DNA of 64,000 nt. Source: Planctomycetaceae bacterium. GTDB lineage: Bacteria; Planctomycetota; Planctomycetia; Pirellulales; Pirellulaceae. The first letter of the stretch is position 1. Each line of letters begins with the position of its first letter. A program made the translations under genes and the position numbers. The notes beneath the pieces are model-generated. The model was not told the origin of the DNA and did not search any database. It saw only the letters and a program-made list of their open reading frames with translations. This document shows positions 1-8,576 of this stretch, piece by piece. Where the stretch lies: the NCBI GenBank assembly GCA_027487485.1, contig JAIYDN010000018.1, positions 62,001 through 126,000 on the forward strand, in the 5' to 3' direction.

Positions 1-1185
1 GTCAATGTCGTCAAAGCGAGCCTCTGCTTCCGAATCAAACAAGTCGATCAGGTACCGAATCGAAGCGATAAGATCCTCGGGCCGCAAAGCCATTTCATCT
101 TCAGCGACGCTCGTTCCCAACTTTCGATTCACTCGGAACCGACCCACGCGACCCAAACGATAACGATTGACGTCGAAGAACTTCTCATGAAACAGAACTC
201 GAGCCTTCTCCAACGCAGGAGGATTACCCGGACGTAACCTTTGGTAAATCCTTAGCAAAGCCTCTTCGTGCGAGCTAGTATTGTCTTCAGCAAGCGAATT
301 GAGAATGTAAGGAACCTTTGGCGCCTCCATCAACTCGATGCTCTTTACACCTACCGTGCAGATTGTCTCAGCAATCGCCTTCGAAATCTTCTGACCACCT
401 TCGATAATGATCTCGCCCGCACGCTCGTGATCCGATGGATACACAACGTCATCGCCAGCGATCTTATTTTCGATTTTGGCAACACTGCGGCCGTCTGTTA
501 TCTTCTCCGAAACGATTTCGTAGAACACCTTCAACAAATCTTGATCGGTGCTCAACTTAGGAGACATCGCACGCAACAATGTCATCACCGAGAACTTACC
601 GCTCTGGTCGATCCGAACCGACAACGAATCTTTCTTGGTGACATTCACCTCGATCCAGCTACCACGCTCCGGAATCACTCGGCAGGAAGGCATCTTTCGC
701 TCAGAGGTACCTTCTGTTTCTTCGACAAAGTCCACGCCAGGCGAACGGTGCAACTGACTAACTACCACTCGCTCCGCACCGTTGATGATGAACTCGCCAC
801 CACCCAACATGATCGGAATATCACCCAAATACACTTCTTCTTCGAGCGGCTGATCTCGCTTCAAACGAAACCAAACCTTCAACGGCTTGCCGTAGGTAAG
901 CCGCAACTGACGGCATTCTTCGGGGGTATATCTTGGCTTCCCCAATTCGTAACGCAGGTACTCCAGCGCAACCGTCTTGTCATAGCTTTCAATCGGAAAA
1001 ATTTCGCGAAACACGGACTCAAGCCCCTGATTCTTTCGCTTGTCCGACGGAATATCTTCTTGCAAAAAAGCTTCGTACGAAGCAGTCTGCAATGTCGTCA
1101 AATTAGGAATCGGAAATTGGCTACGGCCTGACCCGAAAACACGAGTTGTGGAGGTCTGTAGTCGTCGCTTGGAGGATGTTGCCAT
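1..1185 (-). CDS. rpoB: DNA-directed RNA polymerase subunit beta, N-terminal part (runs off the window)
   Basis: Translating the minus strand from the ATG at 1185 gives 395 residues with no stop up to the window edge. The N-terminus starts MATSSKRRLQT and continues through the beta-subunit protrusion region. The motif GGGEFIINGAERVVVSQLHR, near residues 125-150, is a strong RpoB signature. A full RpoB is well over 1100 residues, so only about a third is visible, and rpoC would be expected beyond the left edge. RpoB forms the catalytic core of RNA polymerase with beta-prime. The gene immediately upstream is an ABC ATPase, not the usual rplJ-rplL pair, so rpoB is probably driven by a promoter in the 485-base gap upstream. 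I did not recognise a clear -35/-10 pair there. The product call is secure; the start is supported by the family N-terminus. Confidence 0.97.
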   Translation of the reverse strand, partial: MATSSKRRLQTSTTRVFGSGRSQFPIPNLTTLQTASYEAFLQEDIPSDKRKNQGLESVFREIFPIESYDKTVALEYLRYELGKPRYTPEECRQLRLTYGKPLKVWFRLKRDQPLEEEVYLGDIPIMLGGGEFIINGAERVVVSQLHRSPGVDFVEETEGTSERKMPSCRVIPERGSWIEVNVTKKDSLSVRIDQSGKFSVMTLLRAMSPKLSTDQDLLKVFYEIVSEKITDGRSVAKIENKIAGDDVVYPSDHERAGEIIIEGGQKISKAIAETICTVGVKSIELMEAPKVPYILNSLAEDNTSSHEEALLRIYQRLRPGNPPALEKARVLFHEKFFDVNRYRLGRVGRFRVNRKLGTSVAEDEMALRPEDLIASIRYLIDLFDSEAEARFDDID

Positions 1186-1670
1186 GGAGACTAGCTAATT
1201 CTCAAAGTGGTCTGAAGGGATTGTAAGAAGATTCAAAAAGCCGGACAAAAAAGACAGAGAATGAAGTCTCAACTTGCTTTGCCTGGCCAGAATGCACTTG
1301 CCGAAAGAGGGATTTGAACCGGAAAGAGAGAAGGGGAGGCCCCCCATCTATTCGCGCAGAAATAACAGGGATTGCCAGACCGCACCTTTGTGCGTCCACA
1401 CCCAATACGCGAAAAAACGACACGAGAAGGAGATTGAATCTGAACAACGAAGTATCCGTCCAATGCTCTCCCCCCAAATGCGCCACGATGCCTGAAAATG
1501 CAAAAAACCGCAGGTTGGTATTGCAGCCTTGCCAACAGTTCCGGTATCCACGCGAACAGTGTAGCGTTCCTCCCTTCTCTTGATAGAGGAACTAGCATCT
1601 TTTTGAAGAATTTTGCAAAAAAAGTGTTCAATGGCACTGAAGTAGCTCTGGGACTCGCCCAGACCAGACC
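1186..1670. other. Intergenic region upstream of rpoB with a tRNA 3'-end-like fragment
   Basis: No gene is supported in this gap; the ORFs here are short and mutually overlapping. The minus strand at 1299-1320 reads like the 3' end of a tRNA: a GGTTCAAATCC T-loop segment followed by CTCTTTCGGCA. The sequence on its 5' side does not pair as a T-stem or acceptor stem, so there is no intact tRNA. The region probably also contains the rpoB promoter. Confidence 0.5.
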
Positions 1671-2849
1671 TTAAGCCCCCCCATTCGGAGGAAAAAACGA
1701 CAACCGCCGAATCGGGATCGTGGCCACGGCAAAGGCGTCTCCAACCGAGCTCGATGAATCCCTCGATCCGACGCACTCAAGCTTATTGCTTAACTCAACG
1801 CTTAACGCCCCAGCCGAAACTGCCAATTCCAGCCCCCCCTGATCGCTTTCCATCCGAACAAGCCAAGAATCACCAAGCCAGCTGGCTTGCAAAATTCTCC
1901 CGCCTATTTTCAACAGACCTCCACCTTCAGATTTCTGCAAACTCTCGAAGGTGCTATTGGGACCAGCGACGAAATCAGCGGGATAGCCACCTAGCAAATC
2001 CGCCTCCCCCCCAAAAGCAATCGAAACAAGCGTCCAGTCGTGAGGCCGAACACCGCACCGAACCGTCCGGCCCTCCAAACCTTGCCGATCAGAATTTTCG
2101 AACCAAGCGATCGGCAACTCGATTTCGCTCATGAGCTGCCGACCAAGACGCTTCCCTGCCAACAAGGAAACTGGTCTCAAGTAAACATCTCGCGGCACTC
2201 CCGCTTGGATCACCTGGCCTTGCGACAACAGAACAATCCGGTCAGCCAATAGCATCGCTTCATCCGAGTCGTGCGTCACATAAACCAAAGTTTGCCCGCG
2301 TTCCCGATGCTCGTTTCGAATCAGTTCACGCAATTCGCTTCTATGGATATAGTCCAAGCTAGCCAGCGGTTCATCCATCAACAGCAGACTCTTGCCCGAA
2401 AGGTACGCCCGAGCCAAAGCCACTCTCTGTTGCTGCCCCCCAGAAAGCAAACACAGCTTTTGAGAAAGCAACGAGCCAATCTGCACCAACTCGATCCAGC
2501 GATTGACCTCGGAACGTTTGTCTCCTGAACGATTTTTGCTTGCCATGAACGCAAGCTCCAGGTTCTCGCGAACACTGAGATGCTCGTAGCCATTTCCGTT
2601 TTGAAAAACGATCCCGATTGAGCGTTGATGGGGAGGTACGTTTTTTTGATCAACACCTTGCATCAGAACGGCCCCGGAACTGCAGGCTTCTAGCCCAGCA
2701 ATCAACCGAAGTAGGGTTGATTTTCCGCTGCCGCTTTCGCCAAGTACCACAACCAACTCGCCTGGTTCGATACGCACCGAAACACCATGAAGCACCACTT
2801 GCTTTCCATAGCTCTTAGAGACGCAATCGAGCTCGAGCTGTGGTGGCAT
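1671..2849 (-). CDS. ABC transporter ATP-binding protein (importer type)
   Basis: This 392-residue ATPase has an ABC domain in its first 210 or so residues: Walker A GESGSGKST at 37-45, signature LSGGQQQR at 135-142, Walker B LLLMDEP at 155-161, and the H-loop VTHD at 191-194. The remaining 180 residues resemble the TOBE-containing regulatory tail of MalK/UgpC/PotA-type ATPases, which normally energise uptake of sugars, polyamines or ions. No permease or binding-protein gene lies next to it, so the substrate cannot be inferred. It may serve a permease elsewhere. It sits between rpoB and the M28-family gene on the same strand, 66 bases after the latter's... downstream neighbour boundary, and may be co-transcribed with it. 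Product class is confident; the substrate is unknown. Confidence 0.85.
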   Translation of the reverse strand: MPPQLELDCVSKSYGKQVVLHGVSVRIEPGELVVVLGESGSGKSTLLRLIAGLEACSSGAVLMQGVDQKNVPPHQRSIGIVFQNGNGYEHLSVRENLELAFMASKNRSGDKRSEVNRWIELVQIGSLLSQKLCLLSGGQQQRVALARAYLSGKSLLLMDEPLASLDYIHRSELRELIRNEHRERGQTLVYVTHDSDEAMLLADRIVLLSQGQVIQAGVPRDVYLRPVSLLAGKRLGRQLMSEIELPIAWFENSDRQGLEGRTVRCGVRPHDWTLVSIAFGGEADLLGGYPADFVAGPNSTFESLQKSEGGGLLKIGGRILQASWLGDSWLVRMESDQGGLELAVSAGALSVELSNKLECVGSRDSSSSVGDAFAVATIPIRRLSFFPPNGGA

Positions 2850-2915
2850 GATCTTCTAGACACAGAACTAAGCCTTTTCAAGAATAGCTTCGTCCTTGCT
2901 ACCTTTCTTGGGTCA

Positions 2916-4163
2916 CTATTTCTGACGTTTCATCCATTCCACAAGCACTCGCCCAACTTTCGCGAGCGACGCACCGGAACACTTATCGGGTGTGTCTGCC
3001 ATCGTGTGCCAGTAGGACCTGTTTTTGGGGGCACCACGAGGGTAGTCGAAGTCAATAATGTCGATTACCGGAATTTTCGCTATTTCATTCAGCGGCAAGT
3101 GATCATCTCGTATGTAGTGCCGAAGCTTGGGCTCGAACTCCTTCACCCCAAGCTGCTTTGCGATGCCCCAGACTTCTTCCACCAAAGGCCTCGCAAACTT
3201 AAATGAATTCTCTTCGTAATAAAGCTGCAAATCCGCATCTCCCACCATGTCCAACAAAATGCCGCTTCGATATCGAGCACTGCTTGGGTCATTGACGTAT
3301 GCCTGCGCGAAGTACTTAGAGCCTAAAAAGTAAGGGTCACGATTCTCCTCATAGACCAGCTCCTCCGCATCAAAGAAAACGAAATCAACCCCAACCTGCA
3401 GTGACAGATTAGGCATCGTGTGCCCCAATTCCATAAACAACGCGGTACCACTTCCACCATCGTTAGCACCAACGAACAAACCTTTTGGATTTTTTGAATC
3501 CATCGCGGGAAAAGGCTTGGTGTCGTAATGAGTGCACAACAACACTCGTTCAGCCAACTCAGGCCGCCAGCGAACTACTAAGTTCCTGATTTCGACCTTG
3601 GCTCCAGTAACAGGATGCCGACTTTCGAAAGGTTGCCACAAGATAACACCACCCAACGCGGTGAAATGCTCTTCCAGCATTTCCTGCTGTTTTTGCATTC
3701 CCAACGTTCCGGTCGTCCTGGAGCCAATCTTGCAAATCTTTTCAAGGTACGAAAAGGCTCGCTTGGGATCGATGTCACCAACATTCGCACTGCTGACAGC
3801 CGAAGACGGCGTATTCATTGCGACCAAAGCAACGGTCTGAGTATCTTTCGAGGTCTCTTGATCGGAGCTAACCGTCGAGACCGAAGCCGAAGGATTGGAT
3901 AAATTGGTGGATTGGTTGTTGCAACCCAACAAGGTTATTGCAAACCAGCAACAAGGAAACATCCACGCTAATGGAAGCACTGCTCTTTCGGTGGAACATG
4001 GATGGACCAAAGATTCGCTCACAAGATGGAGGTAAGCAGCGTTCAAGAAAAACGCGGCATCCTGCCGCTGCGTCTGGTCCTTCAGTCCCGGCATTGTTTG
4101 CCCCTTTCGCAGCCCTGTCAATCGGGCTAGCCCTAGAATTGTTTTTCTTTGTCGAATCACCAA
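2916..4163 (-). CDS. M28-family zinc peptidase / glutaminyl-peptide cyclotransferase-like lipoprotein
   Basis: The catalytic part carries the M28 metal-binding series: HYDTK near residue 212, GANDGGSGTA near 232, FFDAEEL near 264, and a late WHTMADTPDKC segment. These match zinc-dependent glutaminyl cyclases and related aminopeptidases, which act on N-terminal residues of secreted peptides or proteins. The first M-initiated frame is 415 residues. A hydrophobic stretch ending in the lipobox-like LLGC (Cys 81 in that frame) suggests a lipoprotein whose real start is later. GTG codons (for example at 3980) or the ATG at 3962 are candidates, so the 5' boundary is unresolved. After the Cys comes a Ser/Thr/Asn-rich linker, as is usual for surface lipoproteins. 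Cyclase versus aminopeptidase activity cannot be told apart from sequence alone. Confidence 0.8.
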   Translation of the reverse strand: MVIRQRKTILGLARLTGLRKGQTMPGLKDQTQRQDAAFFLNAAYLHLVSESLVHPCSTERAVLPLAWMFPCCWFAITLLGCNNQSTNLSNPSASVSTVSSDQETSKDTQTVALVAMNTPSSAVSSANVGDIDPKRAFSYLEKICKIGSRTTGTLGMQKQQEMLEEHFTALGGVILWQPFESRHPVTGAKVEIRNLVVRWRPELAERVLLCTHYDTKPFPAMDSKNPKGLFVGANDGGSGTALFMELGHTMPNLSLQVGVDFVFFDAEELVYEENRDPYFLGSKYFAQAYVNDPSSARYRSGILLDMVGDADLQLYYEENSFKFARPLVEEVWGIAKQLGVKEFEPKLRHYIRDDHLPLNEIAKIPVIDIIDFDYPRGAPKNRSYWHTMADTPDKCSGASLAKVGRVLVEWMKRQK

Positions 4164-4239
4164 GCACTCCTTTGTCTCATGCTACCAGAAATGGGGGGAT
4201 GCATTCATCATGAAAATTGACTCACACTGGCAACTTCCT

Positions 4240-5139
4240 TCAGCTAGCAATTTCATTTTGGAGCAGCGCTGGAATCGGGGATTCGAGCGTTAAAATCAAT
4301 TGCTTCACAGGATGCTCAAGCACAAGTCGTTTGGCATGAAGATGGTAACCCAAGTCACCAGGCAACCCCGGATCGTCGCTCTTGGGAACACCTCCGAACG
4401 TATAGAGCGGATCTCCTACAAGCGGATATCCAATGTATGCCAAATGGATGCGAATTTGATGAGGACGACCTGTAAGCAAATCGACTTCGAACAACGTCGT
4501 GCTTGCGCGACGCTCAACAACTCGAGCCATGCTTCGCGATGGCTTGCCCTCCGGATTCGCAGCGAATACGTGTCCCAACCGCGGATGATTGCACTTACCA
4601 ATCGGCGAAACAATGTCATATGCATCCTGCAAAGCCCGGCCCAACGCCAACGCTTGATATTGCTTTTGAACCTGATGCCAATTTCTCGTTAAGTGAGAGG
4701 CTGCCACAGGACTCAAAGCAAATAGCACAATGCCCGATGTCGCACGTCCCAATCGATGCACGGGCCGAGCTTCAGGAAAATCCCTTCGAACCTTGCTCAA
4801 AAGCGTATTCTCGAAATATCCGCCACCTGGAATCGTCGGCAGGCCGCTGGGCTTACTCACGGCTAACAGATGCTCATCGGAGTGAATGACGGAATACGAT
4901 TGCGGCGCATCTTGCTCCAACCAACCCGGCCGATTCCAAAGCAAAACCTGCCCCGCTTGCAACTCCTCCGAACCACTTGCGACTTCGTTGCCCAGCACAA
5001 TCTCTCCGCCTCGCAACCTTTCTTCCCATTGCGATTGAGACGAATGGGAAAAATGAGTCGCTAGATAGGAAGCTAACGAAAGCCGCGATGCGTCAGGCTG
5101 GATAACATGGCGGTAACAGTAGCCTTGATTGATGGTCAT
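4240..5139 (-). CDS. RluA-family pseudouridine synthase with non-canonical catalytic motif
   Basis: A 299-residue protein with an S4-like N-terminal part (about residues 15-80) and an RluA-type synthase domain, including the C-terminal TGRPHQIRIHLAYIGYPLVGD segment that contains the conserved RxHQIR motif. This family isomerises specific uridines in rRNA or tRNA. The catalytic motif is normally HRLDxxTSG, with the Asp as nucleophile; here it reads HRLGRATSG, so Gly replaces the Asp. The DNA around 4736-4760 clearly encodes this Gly. Either this is a divergent RluA branch using another residue, or the protein binds RNA without isomerising it. The gene follows hisD by 12 bases on the same strand. 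Confidence 0.85.
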   Translation of the reverse strand: MTINQGYCYRHVIQPDASRLSLASYLATHFSHSSQSQWEERLRGGEIVLGNEVASGSEELQAGQVLLWNRPGWLEQDAPQSYSVIHSDEHLLAVSKPSGLPTIPGGGYFENTLLSKVRRDFPEARPVHRLGRATSGIVLFALSPVAASHLTRNWHQVQKQYQALALGRALQDAYDIVSPIGKCNHPRLGHVFAANPEGKPSRSMARVVERRASTTLFEVDLLTGRPHQIRIHLAYIGYPLVGDPLYTFGGVPKSDDPGLPGDLGYHLHAKRLVLEHPVKQLILTLESPIPALLQNEIAS

Positions 5140-5151
5140 CGGGAAGCATCT

Positions 5152-6525
5152 TTAGGTTCGCAAGAGAACGCTTTGCTTATGCGCGGTTAGCCCTTCTTTG
5201 TCCGCCAGTCTGGCCACATGAGGAGCGATCGCAGCGAGAGCCGACTGATCAAATTCAATGATGCTGCTGGAACGAATGAAGTGATTGGAGGACAACCCAG
5301 AAGCCCAACGCGCAGTCCCACCTGTTGGCAGCACGTGCGAAGGCCCCGCCGCATAATCCCCCAAGGCGACAGGAGAAAAATGACCTAAAAATGTTGCGCC
5401 GCTATTTCTGATTTTAGGCAACAAACGACGTGGATTGTCGATGGCAATCTGAAGATGCTCTGGCGCGATCAAACTTGTCACTTCGCAAGCCTGGTCTTCA
5501 TCGCGACAAAGAATCATCGCACCGAACTGACCTAACGAGGCCAAGGTCAACTCGCTTCGCTCCAACCGGCCCAGTTGTTGAACAATCGCTTCTTCAATGA
5601 GATCTACCATCGCAGCATCCCAACTGACCAAGATGCTTGCCCCAGGCGAATGCTCTGCCTGCGCCAGCATGTCCGAGGCTGCATACTCCGGATTGGTGGT
5701 TGAGTCTGCGATCACGACGACTTCACTGGGGCCAGCAATCGAATCGATATCGACTTCGCCATAAACAAATCGTTTCGCCAGAGCGACGAACAAATTCCCA
5801 GGCCCCACAATTTTGTCGACGGGACGGATTTCATCAATTCCATATGCCAATGCGGCTACCGCCTGAGCTCCCCCCACGGCGTACACCTCGAGAATTCCTA
5901 ACTCGTAACAAACCGCCAGCATGTCCGCGTTGTAGGCCCCTAAAGCAGTCGGAGGAGCAACAATCGCAATTTCGTTGACGCCAGCACACTGGGCGGGAAC
6001 CGCCGTCATCAAAACGGTAGAAGGATAAGCTGCCGCGCCGCCCGGAACACAAATACCGACGCGATTCAATGGCGTGTAACGCTGTTCTAACGTTACGCCT
6101 GAGCTAGGATGAGTGACCAGGTTCTGATGCAAGATCGCTTTTTGAAACCCGGCGATGTTCGCTCGAATCTGCCGAATGGTATCTAAAAATTCGGAAGAGG
6201 CCTTGGCGTGCGACTCTTGAAGCATGGACAAAGGAACGCGAAGATTGTCTGCGGACGAGTTCGGATTGTCCAACGCTTGGGCATACTGCAAAACCGCAGT
6301 TGTTCCTCGCTGCTTGACATCATTGCAGATTCGATCCACCACCATCTGTGGCGACAATGACTCACCAAAAACCTGGATCGTTAGCTGCTTTCCGCGTTCC
6401 GATACAACCGTCCCATCCGGACTTAACTTCTTTCGAAGACCTGCAATATCTTCAGAAAAGGAAGGACTACTTGCGTCAAGGCGATCAATTTTTAGGGAGG
6501 TCATTTTTGGAATGTTGTCCTTCAC
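5152..6525 (-). CDS. hisD: Histidinol dehydrogenase
   Basis: A 457-residue protein matching HisD throughout: GNLFVALAKRFVYGEVDID, the adjoining IAGPSEVVVIAD, DMLAQAEHSP near the zinc site, and the catalytic-region IAPEHLQIAI. HisD catalyses the last two steps of histidine biosynthesis, oxidising histidinol through histidinal to histidine with two NAD+ and a zinc ion. The first ATG gives a slightly long N-terminus; the in-frame ATG eight codons later (MTSLKIDRL) is an alternative start. No other his gene is adjacent, so the histidine pathway is dispersed in this genome. It lies 27 bases after yebC and 12 before the RluA-like gene, probably in one transcript. Confidence 0.96.
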   Translation of the reverse strand: MKDNIPKMTSLKIDRLDASSPSFSEDIAGLRKKLSPDGTVVSERGKQLTIQVFGESLSPQMVVDRICNDVKQRGTTAVLQYAQALDNPNSSADNLRVPLSMLQESHAKASSEFLDTIRQIRANIAGFQKAILHQNLVTHPSSGVTLEQRYTPLNRVGICVPGGAAAYPSTVLMTAVPAQCAGVNEIAIVAPPTALGAYNADMLAVCYELGILEVYAVGGAQAVAALAYGIDEIRPVDKIVGPGNLFVALAKRFVYGEVDIDSIAGPSEVVVIADSTTNPEYAASDMLAQAEHSPGASILVSWDAAMVDLIEEAIVQQLGRLERSELTLASLGQFGAMILCRDEDQACEVTSLIAPEHLQIAIDNPRRLLPKIRNSGATFLGHFSPVALGDYAAGPSHVLPTGGTARWASGLSSNHFIRSSSIIEFDQSALAAIAPHVARLADKEGLTAHKQSVLLRT

Positions 6526-6552
6526 AGAGGAAGGACCTACTTGGATTGCGAA

Positions 6553-7299
6553 TTAGCCGAACGAGGCCAATTGCTCTGGCGAGAAGTTAACATTGGACGC
6601 AACCGACTGCACATCATCATGATCTTCTAGCTTTTCCAACAACTTCATCAGGGTGACCGCAGTCTCGGCATCCACTTCAACCGTCGAACTAGGCACTCGC
6701 GCAACCTCTTTCACTTCGATGGGAATTCCCTGGGCCTCGATAGCCTCTACGACCGCAGAATAAAATTCCGTGGTGCAAGTCAAGTCAAATCGGTCTTCCA
6801 CCTCGCTTACGTCATCGGCGCCGTTTTCGAGCGCAATCTCCATCAGCGTTTCGAGATCCACAGCAGATTGCTTGATGGATATCATGCCTTTGCGTTCGAA
6901 CAAGTAAGCCACACAATTGGTAGAACCAAGCTTTCCACCATGGGTATCAAACAACTTGCGAACTTCGGGTGCAGTGCGGTTGCGGTTATCAGTCATAATA
7001 TCGCACAAGACGGCGACACCACCAGGCCCGTAACCTTCGTAAAGGATCTCTTCAACGTCGCCACCTTCGATCTCGCCGGTCCCTTTTTTAATGGCCCGTT
7101 CGATATTGTCCTTCGGAAGCGAAACGGCTTTTGCATCCAGGATAGCGGTTCGCAATCGAACATTTCCGCTCGGATCCCCACCACCAAGTTTTGCGGCAAC
7201 GATGATGGCTTTGGAAAGCTTGCTCCACAGCTTGCTGCGTCTGCTGTCGACCAAGGCCTTACGGTGTTTGATGTTCGCCCATTGCGAATGTCCAGCCAT
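6553..7299 (-). CDS. yebC: YebC/PmpR-family protein
   Basis: A 248-residue protein with the hallmark N-terminus MAGHSQWANIKHRKA and the three-domain YebC layout, including EILYEGYGPGGVAVLCD and TDNRNRTAPEVRK. Members have been described as transcriptional regulators and, more recently, as ribosome-associated factors that help translation of difficult motifs. Its place in a cluster of translation genes (nusA, infB, rbfA) fits a translation role, which is an inference. It begins 15 bases after the upstream endonuclease III-like gene, so co-expression is likely. Confidence 0.95.
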   Translation of the reverse strand: MAGHSQWANIKHRKALVDSRRSKLWSKLSKAIIVAAKLGGGDPSGNVRLRTAILDAKAVSLPKDNIERAIKKGTGEIEGGDVEEILYEGYGPGGVAVLCDIMTDNRNRTAPEVRKLFDTHGGKLGSTNCVAYLFERKGMISIKQSAVDLETLMEIALENGADDVSEVEDRFDLTCTTEFYSAVVEAIEAQGIPIEVKEVARVPSSTVEVDAETAVTLMKLLEKLEDHDDVQSVASNVNFSPEQLASFG

Positions 7300-7314
7300 G
7301 TTGTCTTGCTCCGC

Positions 7315-8544
7315 TTACCTTGGTTTCTTTTTGGTTATCTTGACGTTGGTAGCCTCTTTCGAACTAGCTTTGCTCGGGCTTGGTTTTGCAGGCGCTGCTT
7401 TTGCTTTGGGAGCATCAGGCTTGGCTGGCTTCTTAGCTTCCGTCGTTTTTTTAGCTTCGGGCTTGGGCTTAGCCGAACCAGCGTCGGCGGCAGCTTTCGG
7501 AACCGACTTGCTATCGCTCTTCTTGACTTCTTTTTCTTTCCCCGTCGAGGCTTCTTTGCCTGCCGGATTCTTGGCGCCTGGCTTCAATTCCGACTTGCTT
7601 GGCTCCGCTTTTTTGGGATTCGCAGGTTTGGATGATGCATCCGAAGCTGCCTTCGCGGATGCAGCCTTTGCCACTTCTGCTTTCAATGGAGCACTTTTGG
7701 AAGCGGGCTTCTTCGGCTCTTCTTTTTTGGCTGGTACAACCTGTTCGGCAGCTTTTGACTTGTCTGCTTTCTTACCCGAAACCACTTGAGCTTCCGTGGG
7801 TACCGACTTGACGACAGGTTCTGCAGGCTCTTCAGAATCGACCTTGGGTGGCTTGGGCTTTTCTGGCGCGGGCGCCACCTTTGGCTTGGCTTTGGGCGTG
7901 ACCCCTAAGTCCTTGAATACCAAAAGAGCCGTGGCATTTTTTTGATTGTGCTGGAACTCGACCGAAAACTGGTGCAACAGCGAACTGAATTCCACCCCCT
8001 TGGTTTTCGGGATCGCCCGCTCCACTCCCGGCAAAACCTTTTTCTCCGATTCCGATTCCGTCATGATGTCGGCTTGAACCAAAGTATCCAACGTCATCGT
8101 GTCGGCTGGAATGAAATGCCCACCCAGCGCATTCTGGGAGACATAAGCCAGAACGAAAGGTGTTACCCCTTTCCATGCAGTTAGCTCTTCGGTCGCTTTT
8201 CCTAAATTCGCTTTCTTCATGTCTTCGATATCGTATTGATAACGAGCCTCGAAGAGAGACTGCAAACATCGCTTGATCCGATGCCCCGCCTGAGTTGGAT
8301 TAGGAAGGCTACCCAACGCCTCTCCCAGCTCAATCACCGTTGTCACGCGCACTTCATTCCAGTCGAAATAAGCTTGTTGCAATTTTGCAAACGCTTCATC
8401 CGCTTGTTCGTATTTTGCATCTTCCAAACAACATGCGTATACAAGGTGCTCCAAAACAGTTCGCTCACCCGGTTCCGGGATCGGCTTGTAGTGCTTTTTG
8501 AGAGACTTATAAAGTACTTCGTATTTGGCTGCGCGGTTGCTCAT
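7315..8544 (-). CDS. Endonuclease III-like (HhH-GPD fold) protein with histone H1-like Lys/Ala/Pro tail
   Basis: Residues 1 to about 210 resemble the HhH-GPD DNA glycosylase/endonuclease III fold: FDWNEVRVTTVIELGEALG, then helices with LTAWKGVTPFVLAYVSQ and ALGGHFIPADT, which parallels the helix-hairpin-helix and GGH-x-PVDT region of EndoIII. The usual catalytic Lys of the LPGVG hairpin is not obvious, and no C-x6-C-x2-C-x5-C iron-sulphur ligand set follows. From about residue 225 the protein becomes a low-complexity tail very rich in Lys, Ala, Pro and Ser, like histone H1 C-termini, ending KKKPR. Such a tail would bind DNA non-specifically. The gene sits between rbfA (32 bases) and yebC (15 bases) in the translation operon. 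Catalytic activity is uncertain; the fold assignment is by motif resemblance. Confidence 0.72.
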   Translation of the reverse strand: MSNRAAKYEVLYKSLKKHYKPIPEPGERTVLEHLVYACCLEDAKYEQADEAFAKLQQAYFDWNEVRVTTVIELGEALGSLPNPTQAGHRIKRCLQSLFEARYQYDIEDMKKANLGKATEELTAWKGVTPFVLAYVSQNALGGHFIPADTMTLDTLVQADIMTESESEKKVLPGVERAIPKTKGVEFSSLLHQFSVEFQHNQKNATALLVFKDLGVTPKAKPKVAPAPEKPKPPKVDSEEPAEPVVKSVPTEAQVVSGKKADKSKAAEQVVPAKKEEPKKPASKSAPLKAEVAKAASAKAASDASSKPANPKKAEPSKSELKPGAKNPAGKEASTGKEKEVKKSDSKSVPKAAADAGSAKPKPEAKKTTEAKKPAKPDAPKAKAAPAKPSPSKASSKEATNVKITKKKPR

Positions 8545-8576
8545 CTTTATTCTTTGATTCCGTATTCGTTAAGCTG

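Noticed and set aside
268-1131. Plus-strand ORF of 287 residues over rpoB
   Set aside because: It lies inside rpoB on the other strand, where RpoB similarity is very strong.
1299-1400. Complete tRNA gene upstream of rpoB
   Set aside because: No pairing acceptor stem, D arm, anticodon arm or T-stem can be formed with the 3'-end-like fragment.
7091-7789. Plus-strand ORF of 232 residues, hydrophobic
   Set aside because: Shadow of yebC and of the Lys/Ala-rich tail of the endonuclease III-like gene; the apparent hydrophobicity comes from the reverse complement of Ala/Lys codons.
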